A stretch of 64,000 bases of DNA from Pseudomonas gingeri (GTDB taxonomy: Bacteria; Pseudomonadota; Gammaproteobacteria; Pseudomonadales; Pseudomonadaceae): NCBI RefSeq assembly GCF_013385635.1, contig NZ_JACAPR010000003.1, positions 96,028-160,027 of the forward strand. The letters are read 5' to 3'. A program made the translations under genes and the position numbers. Numbering within the stretch: the stretch's first letter is position 1; each line of letters starts with the position of its first letter. Of this stretch, positions 51,516-60,352 are shown piece by piece. The notes beneath the pieces are model-generated. The model saw only the letters and a program-made list of their open reading frames with translations. It was not told the DNA's origin and ran no database searches.

Positions 51516-52817
51516 TCAGTGCAGCTTCAACCGCGGATCCGTCCCGCGTCCGATCCGGCTGCCGAGCATCAGCATCAAGGTGCGGAACGTGCCGTACAGT
51601 GCCATCTGGTGCATGCGGTACAGCGACACGTAGAACATCCGCGCCAACCACCCCTCCAGCATCACGCTGCCGGTCAGGTTACCCATCAGGTTGCCGACGG
51701 CGGAGAATTTCGACAGAGAAATCAACGAGCCGTAGTCGGTGTAGCGATACTCAGGCAAGGTCTTGCCTTCGATCCGCAGCTTCAGCGATTTGGCCAGCAA
51801 CGACGCCTGTTGGTGAGCGGCTTGGGCTCGCGGCGGCACATTGCGGTCGCTACCGGGCTGCGGGCAGGCCGCGCAGTCGCCAAAGGCGAAGATGTTCTCG
51901 TCGCGTGTGGTCTGCAGGGTCGGCAACACCTGGAGCTGGTTGATCCGGTTGGTCTCCAGGCCGTCGATGTCCTTGAGGAAACCCGGTGCACGGATCCCGG
52001 CCGCCCAGACCTTGAGGCTCGCCGGAATGACCTGGCCATCAGCGGTGACCAGGCTTTCGGCGGTCACTTCGCTGACCGAGGCGTTGGTCATGACCCGGAC
52101 GCCGAGCTTCTCCAGGGTTTTATGCACAGGGCCACCGATCCGCTCGGGCAAGGCGGGTAGCACCCGTGGCCCGGCTTCGATCAGGGTGATATGCATGTTT
52201 TCCGGCTTGATCCGGTCCAGGCCATAGGCCGCCAGCTCATGGGCCGCATTGTGCAGTTCGGCGGCCAGCTCGACGCCGGTGGCGCCGGCACCAACGATGG
52301 CCACGCTGATCATCTGCTCGGGCGCATCGACGTTCCCGGCGTGGGCACGCAGGTAGTGATTGAGCAACTGCTGGTGGAAGCGCTCGGCCTGCTTGCGGGT
52401 GTCGAGGAACAGGCAGTGCTGGGCGGCGCCCTGGGTGCCGAAGTCGTTGGTGGTACTGCCGACAGAGATCACCAGCGAGTCATAACCCAGCTCGCGGGCT
52501 GGTAGCAGTTCCACGCCGTGTTCATCATAGGTCGCGGCCAGCTGGATCTTTTTCCCGGCGCGATCGAGCCCGCTCATGCGTCCGAGCTGGAACTCGAAAT
52601 GGTTCCATTTCGCCTGGGCGACATAATTGAGTTCGTCTTCCGAAGAGTTCAGGGAGCCGGCGGCCACTTCGTGCAGCAGCGGTTTCCAGATGTGCGTCAG
52701 GTTGGCGTCGACCAGCACGATGCTGGCCGTGCCGCGCTTACCCAGGGTCTTGCCCAGGCGGGTCGCCAACTCCAGGCCGCCGGCGCCGCCGCCGACGATC
52801 ACGATACGATGGTTCAT
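51516..52817 (-). CDS. ndh: Type II NADH dehydrogenase
   Basis: Non-proton-pumping NADH:quinone oxidoreductase (NDH-2), a peripheral flavoprotein of the inner membrane. It has 433 residues. The FAD motif IVIVGGGAGGLELATRLG is at the N-terminus, the NADH motif VAIVGAGATGVELAAEL at about 170, and IFAFGDCAACP is conserved. The C-terminal amphipathic region contains ARMFYVSLYRMHQMALYG. The start at 52817 (MNHRIVIVGGG) is preferred over one 15 bases upstream. Confidence 0.95.
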   Translation of the reverse strand: MNHRIVIVGGGAGGLELATRLGKTLGKRGTASIVLVDANLTHIWKPLLHEVAAGSLNSSEDELNYVAQAKWNHFEFQLGRMSGLDRAGKKIQLAATYDEHGVELLPARELGYDSLVISVGSTTNDFGTQGAAQHCLFLDTRKQAERFHQQLLNHYLRAHAGNVDAPEQMISVAIVGAGATGVELAAELHNAAHELAAYGLDRIKPENMHITLIEAGPRVLPALPERIGGPVHKTLEKLGVRVMTNASVSEVTAESLVTADGQVIPASLKVWAAGIRAPGFLKDIDGLETNRINQLQVLPTLQTTRDENIFAFGDCAACPQPGSDRNVPPRAQAAHQQASLLAKSLKLRIEGKTLPEYRYTDYGSLISLSKFSAVGNLMGNLTGSVMLEGWLARMFYVSLYRMHQMALYGTFRTLMLMLGSRIGRGTDPRLKLH

Positions 52818-52880
52818 GGGAATATCTCGCAAGGCTAAAGGAAATCTGTGCTTGCGTTATCCGGGCGAGCGCGAGGCAGC

Positions 52881-53054
52881 TCATAGCGCCAGATAACTCA
52901 GGAGGCGGCTCAACAGGCCCAAACCGATCACCACGACCAGCACCACGACCAGGAGCATCCACGGCCGGAAGGGCCGGCGCTCGACTTGATGCTGGGAAAG
53001 TTGCAGGTATTGTTCGACATGCTTCTGGTCGTCCGGGTTCAGGCGGCTGCTCAT
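52881..53054 (-). CDS. DUF3094 family small membrane protein
   Basis: Protein of 57 residues. It starts MSSRLNPDDQKHVEQYLQLS, then has a hydrophobic helix (WMLLVVVLVVVIGLGLL) near the C-terminus. The N-terminal part is predicted cytoplasmic and helical. I recognise it as the DUF3094 protein commonly found just upstream of ndh in Pseudomonas. The gap to ndh is 63 bases, so the two are probably co-transcribed. Function unknown. Confidence 0.85.
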   Translation of the reverse strand: MSSRLNPDDQKHVEQYLQLSQHQVERRPFRPWMLLVVVLVVVIGLGLLSRLLSYLAL

Positions 53055-53237
53055 AAAAAGGCCTCGTCAGGTAGACGTAACGGAATGGTTGAACGCTACA
53101 TCGGGGGAGCCGGCGGGGCCCCAGCAGAGAGTGCGTGTTCCAGAACTGAGCATAGCCGTTGGCTTGTCGTGCACGCTGTCGAGGATTCGGACGAGTGATT
53201 ACGCTTTGTATCACTGGTGCGGTGATTGCGCCATGGT

Positions 53238-53867
53238 TTACAGGCTGATGCCGACATCGAAGACAATGCTGCGCCCCAGGTTGCCGCGCAGGAAGTCCGG
53301 GGCATCGGGGTGGGCGAACAGGACCCGGGCGAAGGTCGGGCCCACCAGCGACAGCGAGCGCCAACCCTGGCGCAGGTATTCGGTGGGGGGCGGGAAGTGG
53401 CTGTTGAGGTCCAGTACTTCGCGCTTCAGGCTGGCGAAGGCGATGATATCCAGCTCGCCGAGGTCCAGGCCGCGTTCCTTGTAGTTGTGGGCTTTCTTGC
53501 GCAGGGTCGGCGCCAGGCGCTGCAGCAGTTCCGAGGCGGGAATGCGCTTGGGCTTGGCCTCGCGGCGTACCAGTTGGCTCAGGGAAAACGCGCTGCGTCG
53601 GCGCTGCAGTTCTTCACGCCATTCATCGTTGAGGCGCCGGCCTTCGTCGAGGACGAAAAACACTTCGAAGCACGCATCGCGAAACAGCACGTCCGGCGGT
53701 TCCTGTCCGGCGGGGTGGAAGTCCTCGTTGCGGTATGGCACGTTCAACCCTTGCAGGAGGCGCTGGCAGACCCAACGCTCACGCTCCCATTTGCGGGCAT
53801 TGGAGAGAAACGTGTTGGCTTGCTCGGCCTGGATGGTCAGCAAGCGTAAGAAGTCTGAGTCGTCCAT
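53238..53867 (-). CDS. DUF1780 family protein
   Basis: Cytosolic protein of 209 residues. The N-terminus MDDSDFLRLLTIQAEQANTF and internal KWERERWVCQRLLQGLNVPY identify the DUF1780 family, which is found mainly in Pseudomonas and is said to adopt a nuclease-like fold. No catalytic motif is evident by eye. It is upstream of the DUF3094-ndh pair, separated by 183 bases without a gene. Confidence 0.8.
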   Translation of the reverse strand: MDDSDFLRLLTIQAEQANTFLSNARKWERERWVCQRLLQGLNVPYRNEDFHPAGQEPPDVLFRDACFEVFFVLDEGRRLNDEWREELQRRRSAFSLSQLVRREAKPKRIPASELLQRLAPTLRKKAHNYKERGLDLGELDIIAFASLKREVLDLNSHFPPPTEYLRQGWRSLSLVGPTFARVLFAHPDAPDFLRGNLGRSIVFDVGISL

Positions 53868-54002
53868 GGCCCAAGCTTAGCGTCGAAACCATGACCGCTG
53901 GAAGTGGCGTGCGGATTTTGTCGCGACGGGCTGTCGCGAGGCTCGATGTAGACTGTAGGACCCGTGTGGACAGGGAGTGCCGGGTGTGACGAAGAGGTCC
54001 TT

Positions 54003-54701
54003 ATGATCGGCGCGCAATTGCTGTCGCCCGAAAGCCTGATCATCGGCTGGCTGGTTTATCTGCCGGTATTGCTGTGGGCGATCCGGCGTTCGCCCTGGGT
54101 CGAGTTGTTTACCGACAGCCGACGCCAGCACCTGCTGTTCGGTACGGTCTTCGCGTTGTTTCTGCTCTGGCTGGTGCGACGGGATTTCGATACGGGGGTG
54201 TCCTATCACTTTATCGGCCTGACGGCGGTTACCCTTCTACTGGATTGGCCGTTGGCGATTGTCGGCGGATTGGTGGCGCAACTCGGTCTGGTGCTGCTCG
54301 GACGGCAGGACCTTGCCGCGTTGGGTGTCAACGGCACACTGCTGATCCTGCTGCCGGTGCTGGTGACCGAGGTGTGCGCGATAGTTGTAGAGCGCGCGCA
54401 GCCGCGAAATCCCTTTGTGTATATCTTCTGCTCCGGATTTTTCGCCGCCGCCCTGGCGGCGCTGCTCTGTTTGCTGGCGAGTCTGGCGCTGTTGTGGTTC
54501 GACGGACGTTTCGCGATGCCGGAGTGGCTGGAGGACTTTATCGGCTATCTTTGGCTGATCATTTTTCCCGAGGCCTTTATCAACGGCATGGTGATCAGTG
54601 CATTGGTGGTGTTCTGCCCGGAATGGCTGGAGACCTTCAACCGTACGCGGTATCTGTCGGCGCCCTGGAAGGACAACGAACCGCCCGGAAACTCCCGTTG
54701 A
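54003..54701 (+). CDS. Energy-coupling factor (CbiM-like) permease family protein
   Basis: Polytopic membrane protein of 232 residues with about six hydrophobic segments. The layout and YHFIGLTAVTLLLDWPLAIV and FPEAFINGMVISALVVF resemble the CbiM/ECF permease family involved in cobalt or nickel uptake. No ATPase, CbiQ or substrate-binding partner lies nearby, and the His-rich N-terminus of true CbiM is not seen, so it may have another role. The start at 54003 follows AGAGGTCC; an in-frame upstream extension has no good site. Confidence 0.7.
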   Translation: MIGAQLLSPESLIIGWLVYLPVLLWAIRRSPWVELFTDSRRQHLLFGTVFALFLLWLVRRDFDTGVSYHFIGLTAVTLLLDWPLAIVGGLVAQLGLVLLGRQDLAALGVNGTLLILLPVLVTEVCAIVVERAQPRNPFVYIFCSGFFAAALAALLCLLASLALLWFDGRFAMPEWLEDFIGYLWLIIFPEAFINGMVISALVVFCPEWLETFNRTRYLSAPWKDNEPPGNSR

Positions 54702-54766
54702 TCTGCATCAAACAGTCCGGCCTGGTACGCGCTCATGCTGGGAAAAACAACCGGGAGGGTGGGGCG

Positions 54767-54982
54767 ATGAGTGTGTACGAATGGGCGCGTCAGGAAGTGC
54801 AGGCCAGCCTGGAGGCCGCGCACACGGCAGGTTTTGAGCCAGGGCTGGGATTGCGCGCCTTGCTCAGCGCGGTGGTGCAGCAGAGCAAGGCGGTACGCAG
54901 TGCCGAGGATCTGGCCGACGAGTTGCAGTTTCTGGCCGAGAACCTCGATGACGGGCAGGACTACGGCTTTATGCGGCCTTGA
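54767..54982 (+). CDS. Conserved hypothetical 71-aa protein
   Basis: Small acidic, helical protein. MSVYEWARQEVQASLEAAHT starts it and ELQFLAENLDDGQDYGFMRP ends it. A GGGAGGGTGGGG ribosome-binding region precedes the ATG at 54767. It lies 65 bases after the permease-like gene and ends 5 bases before the convergent yacG stop. I recognise no domain; it may be transcribed together with the permease-like gene. Confidence 0.72.
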   Translation: MSVYEWARQEVQASLEAAHTAGFEPGLGLRALLSAVVQQSKAVRSAEDLADELQFLAENLDDGQDYGFMRP

Positions 54983-54987
54983 TCAGC

Positions 54988-55191
54988 TCAGTGGGCACGC
55001 GGTGGCAGATCGTCGGAGAACAGGTCGTCCTCGGCATCCGGGCTGACGGGAATCTTGTGTTCCTCCGAGGCCCAGGCACCGAGGTCGATCAGCTTGCAGC
55101 GATCGGAGCAAAAGGGCCGGTTGGTATTGGTCGCGCTCCATTCCACGGGCGCGCCGCAGGTCGGGCATTCGACGGTCAGGGATTGGCTCAT
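54988..55191 (-). CDS. yacG: DNA gyrase inhibitor YacG
   Basis: Zinc-finger protein of 67 residues. The paired cysteines VECPTCGAP and [20 protein letters not shown] match the family in full. YacG binds GyrB and inhibits DNA gyrase. The conserved order is pilB-pilC-pilD-coaE-yacG. It overlaps coaE by 4 bases. Confidence 0.95.
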   Translation of the reverse strand: MSQSLTVECPTCGAPVEWSATNTNRPFCSDRCKLIDLGAWASEEHKIPVSPDAEDDLFSDDLPPRAH

Positions 55192-55811
55192 GATTGGCCT
55201 CCACGCAAAGTAAGGTAAAAGGTGTGCAGGCGTTCGACTTCGCTGTGCAGCCAGGCGAGGTCGCGGTCATTGACCAGCACATCGTCGGCCTGTCTCAGGC
55301 GTTCTTCGCGACTGGCCTGGGCCTTGAGGATCGCCTGCACCTGTTCTTCACTGGTTCGGTCGCGCAGCAGGGTCCGCTGGACTTGCAATGCCTGTGGCGC
55401 GTCGATCACCAGCACGCGCTGGGTCGTGGCGTACTGCCCTGACTCGATCAGCAACGGTGACACCAGGATCGCGTAGGGCGATTGCGCGCGGGCCAGGTGG
55501 CTGGCGATCTCCTCGGCTATCAGCGGATGCAACAGGGCTTCCAGCCAGCGCCGTTGTCCGGCGTCTGCGAAAATCAGCTTGCGCAGGGCGCCACGGTCCA
55601 GTTGGCCGTCGGCCTGCAGCACGCCGGGGCCGAAGTGTTCGGCGATCTTCAGCAACGCCGGGCGACCGGGCTCCACCACCCAGCGCGCGGCGTGATCGGC
55701 ATCCACGGCATGGATGCCGAGGTCGATAAAGTGCTGTGCCGCCGCGCTCTTGCCGCTACCGATACCACCGGTAAGGCCGAGGATCCAGGGTTTTGAAGCA
55801 GCTCTGGTCAT
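55188..55811 (-). CDS. coaE: Dephospho-CoA kinase
   Basis: Last step of coenzyme A synthesis, ATP plus dephospho-CoA. It has 207 residues. The P-loop is [20 protein letters not shown], and [11 protein letters not shown] and [13 protein letters not shown] are conserved. The start at 55811 overlaps the pilD stop (ATGA); an in-frame ATG upstream at 55874 lies in pilD. Member of the pilB-pilC-pilD-coaE-yacG operon. Confidence 0.96.
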   Translation of the reverse strand: MTRAASKPWILGLTGGIGSGKSAAAQHFIDLGIHAVDADHAARWVVEPGRPALLKIAEHFGPGVLQADGQLDRGALRKLIFADAGQRRWLEALLHPLIAEEIASHLARAQSPYAILVSPLLIESGQYATTQRVLVIDAPQALQVQRTLLRDRTSEEQVQAILKAQASREERLRQADDVLVNDRDLAWLHSEVERLHTFYLTLRGGQS

Positions 55812-56680
55812 TTGAAACCGGCAAATTGCAGATAAGAAGTGGTTATTTGACCACCCCAGAGCAATGCAATCCACCCGGCAATCGCCAGATAGGGACCAAA
55901 GGGGATTGGCGTCGAGGTCTGGGCATTGCGCAGGCGCAGCAGAATCAGCCCCAGGATCGCACCCACCAGGGATGACAGCAGGATGGTCAGCGGCAGGATT
56001 TGCCAGCCGCCCCAGGCGCCGAGCATCGCCAGCAGCTTGAAGTCGCCGTGGCCCATGCCTTCCTTACCGGTCAGCAGCTTGAACACCCAGTACACCGACC
56101 ACAGGCTCAGGTAGCCGGCGACAGCGCCCCAGAGGGCGTCGCCCAGGGAGGTGAAGATCGCGAAGTGGTTGGCGATCAGGCCCAGCCACAACAGCGGCAG
56201 GACCAGGGCGTCAGGCAGCAGTTGGTGGTCGGCGTCGATCAGGCTCATCGCCTGCAGGCCCCAGGTCAGCACCAGCATCAGGCCGGCGGGCCAGCCGAAA
56301 CCGAAATGCCAGGCGATAAAGGCAGAGAGTAGGCCGCAGGCCAGTTCGGTCAGCGGGTAGCGCTTGCTGATGGGCGCTTTACAGTTTGAACATTTGCCAC
56401 GCAGCAGGGCATAGCTGATCAGTGGCAGGTTTTCCCAGGCACGGATCTGGTGATTGCAGTGCGGGCAATGGGAGTGGGGCAGGAGCAGGTTGTAGGTCGC
56501 AGCGGGCTCGGGTTGTGGCAGGCCCAGGACTTCGTGGGCCTGGGTACGCCAATCGCGCTCAAGCATCTTCGGCAGCCGCCAGACGATGACGTTGAGGAAA
56601 CTGCCGACGATCAGGCCGAGGACGAGGGTGAACAAAACAAAGGCCAGCGGGTTGCTGGCCAGGAAGTCGGGTAGGGGCAT
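55808..56680 (-). CDS. pilD: Prepilin peptidase / N-methyltransferase PilD
   Basis: Integral membrane aspartyl protease that removes the leader from type IV and type II pseudopilins and methylates the new N-terminus. It has 290 residues with about eight membrane segments. The four-cysteine cytoplasmic loop is [19 protein letters not shown] to CSNC. The catalytic aspartates are in [13 protein letters not shown] and [13 protein letters not shown]. It overlaps coaE by 4 bases and lies 2 bases after pilC. Confidence 0.97.
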   Translation of the reverse strand: MPLPDFLASNPLAFVLFTLVLGLIVGSFLNVIVWRLPKMLERDWRTQAHEVLGLPQPEPAATYNLLLPHSHCPHCNHQIRAWENLPLISYALLRGKCSNCKAPISKRYPLTELACGLLSAFIAWHFGFGWPAGLMLVLTWGLQAMSLIDADHQLLPDALVLPLLWLGLIANHFAIFTSLGDALWGAVAGYLSLWSVYWVFKLLTGKEGMGHGDFKLLAMLGAWGGWQILPLTILLSSLVGAILGLILLRLRNAQTSTPIPFGPYLAIAGWIALLWGGQITTSYLQFAGFK

Positions 56681-56682
56681 GT

Positions 56683-57900
56683 TCAGATGACTGAGCCGAG
56701 TTTGAAAATAGGCAGGTACATGGCGATGACCAGGCCACCGACAATCACTCCGAGTACAGCCATGATGAGGGGCTCCATCAAGCTGGTCAGGCTGTCGACC
56801 ATATTGTCGACTTCACTTTCGTAGTAGGTTGCGACCTTGTCCAGCATATCGTCCAAGGCACCAGACTCTTCACCAATGGCCGTCATCTGGAGTGCCATGC
56901 TGGGGAATACGCCGGTAGTACGCATGGAGAAGTTCAGTTGCATCCCGGTGGAGACGTCCTGTTTGACACGGTTGACGGCATTCTTGAAGACGATATTGCC
57001 GGTCGCACCTGCTACGGAGTCCAGTGCCTCCACCAGAGGCACGCCGGCGGCGAAAGTTGTCGACAGAGTGCGTGCGAACCGAGCGACGGCGGATTTGTAG
57101 AGCAATGGACCGATGATGGGCATCTTCAACAGCATTCGGTCCAGCCAGTTACGAAAGCGCTCTGAACTCTTGTGGGCACGCTTGAGTGCATAAGCTCCGC
57201 CGACCAGGGCCAGGATCACAATCCACCACCAGTCTTGCAGTATTTGTGAAAGGCCGATAACCATCAGGGTGAAAGCCGGAAGCTCGGCACCGAAACCGGT
57301 AAAGATTGCCTGGAACTGCGGCACCACCTTGATCAGCAGGATCCCGGACACAATGATTGCGACGAGTATGACCGCAATCGGGTAGTTCATGGCCTTTTTG
57401 ATCTTGGCTTTGAGCGCTTCGGTTTTTTCCTTATAGGTGGCTACCCGATCCAGCAGGCTTTCGAGAGCACCTGCTTGTTCGCCTGCATCCACCAGATTGC
57501 AATAAAGCTCATCGAAATACTCAGGCTTCTTGCGTAGGGACGTCGCGAAACTGTTGCCCGCCGCGACCTCCTGCTTGATGTCATCCACCAGCTTGCGCAT
57601 ATTCGGATTATCGAAGCCTTCGGCGATGATGTCGAAGGACTGCAGCAGTGGTACGCCGGCCTTCATCATGGTCGCCATCTGCCGGGTAAACAGCGCGATA
57701 TCCATGGGCTTGATGCGTTTGCCCTTGCTGAAGATCGACGCGCTTTTCTTGCGTACCCTGCCTGGATTGATGCCTTGTTTACGCAACTGCGCCTTGACCA
57801 GAGCCGGGTTGTGCCCCGTAAGCTCTCCCGTCATCTTGGTACCTTTCTTGTCGGTACCTTCCCAGGCATAAACGCTGATTTTTACCGCTTTTGTCGCCAT
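56683..57900 (-). CDS. pilC: Type IV pilus inner-membrane platform protein PilC
   Basis: Polytopic platform protein of 405 residues on which PilB and PilT act. Two related T2SF domains are visible, each with the G-x-P-L motif (ATMMKAGVPLLQSFDII and STTFAAGVPLVEALDSV). Three membrane helices are present, around 177-200, 220-245 and near the end. The N-terminus VYAWEGTDKKGTKMTGEL is typical. It lies 3 bases after pilB. Confidence 0.96.
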   Translation of the reverse strand: MATKAVKISVYAWEGTDKKGTKMTGELTGHNPALVKAQLRKQGINPGRVRKKSASIFSKGKRIKPMDIALFTRQMATMMKAGVPLLQSFDIIAEGFDNPNMRKLVDDIKQEVAAGNSFATSLRKKPEYFDELYCNLVDAGEQAGALESLLDRVATYKEKTEALKAKIKKAMNYPIAVILVAIIVSGILLIKVVPQFQAIFTGFGAELPAFTLMVIGLSQILQDWWWIVILALVGGAYALKRAHKSSERFRNWLDRMLLKMPIIGPLLYKSAVARFARTLSTTFAAGVPLVEALDSVAGATGNIVFKNAVNRVKQDVSTGMQLNFSMRTTGVFPSMALQMTAIGEESGALDDMLDKVATYYESEVDNMVDSLTSLMEPLIMAVLGVIVGGLVIAMYLPIFKLGSVI

Positions 57901-57903
57901 GGT

Positions 57904-59604
57904 TTAGTCCTTGGTGACCCGGTTGACTTCTTCCAGGCTGGTCAGGCCCTGCATAGCTTTGCGCAGCCCGGAGGTTCGAAGGTCGTTGAAACCGTCCTTG
58001 CGCATCTGCTTGGCGATCTCGATCGAGTTGCCTTCGGCCATGATCAGTCGCTGCAGATCGGGCGTGTTCTTGACCACTTCATAGATCCCGACACGGCCCT
58101 TGTAGCCAGCGTTGCATTGATCGCAGCCAACGGGTTCGTAGATCTTGAATTTACCGATCTGGTCTGCCGGGAAACCTTCCTTGAGCAAGGCTTCTTCAGG
58201 AACATCGATTTCCCTTTTGCAGTGCGTGCACAGTTTGCGCGCCAGACGCTGGGCGATGATCAGGTTGACCGAGGTGGCGATGTTGAAGCCGGGGATGCCC
58301 ATGTTATGTAGACGGGTCAGGGTTTCCGCGGCGCTGTTGGTGTGCAGGGTCGAAAGCACCATATGGCCGGTCTGGGCGGCCTTGATCGCGATTTCGGCGG
58401 TCTCCAGGTCACGGATCTCGCCGACCATGATCACATCCGGGTCCTGGCGCAGGAATGAACGCAATGCCTGGGCAAAATCCAACCCTTGTTTCGGGTTGAC
58501 GTTGACTTGGTTGATGCCTTCCATATTGATCTCCACCGGGTCTTCGGCGGTGGAGATATTGATATCCACGGTATTGAGGATATTCAGGCCGGTGTACAGC
58601 GAAACGGTTTTACCCGAGCCGGTGGGACCCGTGACCAGGATCATGCCCTGCGGCTGTTTCAGCGCCGCCATGTAGAGGTCTTTCTGATCCGGCTCATAGC
58701 CCAACGCATCGATACCCATCTGGGCGCTGGACGGATCGAGGATCCGCATCACGATCTTTTCTCCCCACAGCGTCGGCAGGGTGTTGACCCGAAAATCGAT
58801 GGCTCTGGTCTTCGAAATGCGCATCTTGATCCGACCGTCCTGTGGCTTGCGCCGCTCGGAAATATCCAGACTGGCCATGACCTTCAGGCGGGCAGCGATC
58901 CGGCCGGCAAGGTGGATCGGCGGCCTGGCGACTTCTCTCAGGATGCCATCGGTGCGCAGGCGCACGCGGTAGACCTTTTCATAGGGTTCAAAGTGCAAGT
59001 CCGAGGCCCCCCCCTTGATTGCGTCCAGCAGCATCTTATTGACGAAGCGCACTACAGGCGCATCGTCGGCATCCTGGCCGGCGATCTGCTCATGTTTCTT
59101 GTCGTCGGCCGACTCGATATCAAGACCTTCGAGGTCGACGTCCGCCATGTCCTCTAGGCCGCTGGCATTGCTATCGAAGAATTTGTCGATGGCGTCGGCA
59201 AGCTTGTCGTCCTCTACCAGTATCGCCTCGGTGGTGAGACCGGTGCTGAACTGGATATCGGTGATCGCCTGGTGGTTGCTAGGGTCGGAGATCCCCACGA
59301 ACAATTTGTTTCCGCGTCGCCATAAAGGCAGCACATGGTGTTGGCGGATCAGCTTTTCACTGACCAGTCCCTTGGGCTGGCTTTCCTTGTCCAGGGTGCC
59401 CAGGTCCAGTAATGCAACGCCGAAATGTTCAGAGGCAATTTCCGCAACCTGACGGCTTTTTACCAGCTTGTTCTGGACCAGGTAGCTAACCAGGGAGATG
59501 CGGTTGCGTTGGGCTTGCTGATACGCCTGCTGAGCGTTTTTGTCGGTAATCAGCTCGGCCGCCACCAATTGCTTGGCCAGACCGGAAAGGGCGATATCGT
59601 TCAT
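57904..59604 (-). CDS. pilB: Type IV pilus extension ATPase PilB
   Basis: Hexameric cytoplasmic motor that powers pilus extension. It has 566 residues, the family length. The N-terminal MshEN-like domain is followed by the AAA-type ATPase with Walker A VTGPTGSGKT (about residues 324-333) and Asp/His boxes SDLHFEPYEK and VMVGEIRDLETAEIA. A tetracysteine zinc site, CTHC and CDQC, is near residue 460-500. The start at 59604 (MNDIALSGLAKQL) is used rather than an upstream in-frame ATG at 59670. An eight-base C run on the plus strand (59007-59014) codes for KGGA. Confidence 0.97.
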   Translation of the reverse strand: MNDIALSGLAKQLVAAELITDKNAQQAYQQAQRNRISLVSYLVQNKLVKSRQVAEIASEHFGVALLDLGTLDKESQPKGLVSEKLIRQHHVLPLWRRGNKLFVGISDPSNHQAITDIQFSTGLTTEAILVEDDKLADAIDKFFDSNASGLEDMADVDLEGLDIESADDKKHEQIAGQDADDAPVVRFVNKMLLDAIKGGASDLHFEPYEKVYRVRLRTDGILREVARPPIHLAGRIAARLKVMASLDISERRKPQDGRIKMRISKTRAIDFRVNTLPTLWGEKIVMRILDPSSAQMGIDALGYEPDQKDLYMAALKQPQGMILVTGPTGSGKTVSLYTGLNILNTVDINISTAEDPVEINMEGINQVNVNPKQGLDFAQALRSFLRQDPDVIMVGEIRDLETAEIAIKAAQTGHMVLSTLHTNSAAETLTRLHNMGIPGFNIATSVNLIIAQRLARKLCTHCKREIDVPEEALLKEGFPADQIGKFKIYEPVGCDQCNAGYKGRVGIYEVVKNTPDLQRLIMAEGNSIEIAKQMRKDGFNDLRTSGLRKAMQGLTSLEEVNRVTKD

Positions 59605-59677
59605 TTGGGCACCAAACACAAACAGTCGGAGACTTATAGCGTAGTCGGGCGATGGTGCCAAATCGGGCATGTTGAGG

Positions 59678-59692
59678 TGACAAAAAATGTCA
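59678..59692 (+). promoter_or_regulatory. Possible PilR operator upstream of pilA
   Basis: TGACA-AAAAA-TGTCA, a perfect inverted repeat, lies about 75 bases before the sigma-54 promoter, at roughly -100 to -120 from the expected start. P. aeruginosa PilR sites contain a (C/G)TGTC core in this interval, which fits. It also overlaps the upstream edge of pilB. Confidence 0.6.
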
Positions 59693-59767
59693 GGTTGTGT
59701 TGTTCTGAAGCAGTATTTCGATTGCGAAAATGGCTTTGTAATGAAGGCCGGTGCTTCTGTGGAGGAA

Positions 59768-59783
59768 TGGCACGGGGTGTGCT
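59768..59783 (+). promoter_or_regulatory. Sigma-54 promoter of pilA
   Basis: TGGCACGGGGTGTGCT has the invariant GG (59769-59770) and GC (59781-59782) with exactly ten bases between them, the -24/-12 spacing. It lies 48 bases before the pilA ATG. With pilSR in the same window, this is the expected pilA control. Confidence 0.9.
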
Positions 59784-59831
59784 TTAACGTGTGGGAGTCA
59801 TAAGGCCTTTGCCCACGTTTGGAGACGAAAT

Positions 59832-60236
59832 ATGAATGCTCAGAAAGGTTTCACCTTGATCGAACTGATGATCGTTGTGGCGATCATTGGTATTTTGGCG
59901 GCGATTGCTTTGCCTGCTTACAACACTTACACCCAAAAAGCGCGCTTTTCTGAAGTGAATACCTTGGCTGATGCTTACAAGACAGCTGTGGCCGTTTGTA
60001 TCAATGACCTCGCATCTACCACCAACTGTACGGCGGGTACCAATGGAGTGCCTGCGCTACCTACCACGACGGCTAACTTTAATGCTACTGGCTCCAGCGT
60101 GAGTGGCGGGACGATTATCTTGGTTGGTACCACTGCGGCGGGTGGCTTTACAGTTAACCTCGTGCCTACTGCCAACGGTGGTCTGGTTAACTGGACCCAG
60201 TCGGGTAGCTGTCTGGCTGCTGGCTACTGCAAGTGA
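59832..60236 (+). CDS. pilA: Type IV major pilin PilA
   Basis: Major structural pilin of 134 residues. The leader MNAQKG is cut by PilD before [20 protein letters not shown], and the mature N-terminal helix carries glutamate at +5. The head has a C-terminal disulfide pair at GSCLAAGYC, ending in lysine. A long [20 protein letters not shown] stretch makes up part of the head. It follows GGAGACGAAAT and a sigma-54 promoter, is divergent from pilB, and is closed by a terminator. Unlike P. aeruginosa group I pilin, the last residue is not serine, so C-terminal serine glycosylation is not expected. Confidence 0.95.
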   Translation: MNAQKGFTLIELMIVVAIIGILAAIALPAYNTYTQKARFSEVNTLADAYKTAVAVCINDLASTTNCTAGTNGVPALPTTTANFNATGSSVSGGTIILVGTTAAGGFTVNLVPTANGGLVNWTQSGSCLAAGYCK

Positions 60237-60283
60237 TTTTAGTGTAATGGCTTGAGGTTATGAAACCTTAGGTCATCAATGAG

Positions 60284-60315
60284 ATCGGCACCCTTTCTTA
60301 GGGTGTCGATTTTTA
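60284..60315 (+). terminator. Terminator after pilA
   Basis: ATCGGCACCCT and AGGGTGTCGAT form an 11-bp stem (one G-U) around TTCTT, followed by a T tract. It is 47 bases after the pilA stop and partly isolates pilA from the next two genes. Confidence 0.9.
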
Positions 60316-60352
60316 TAAGAGCGGGTTTTTGAAGTGACGAATAGAGAGCTCT

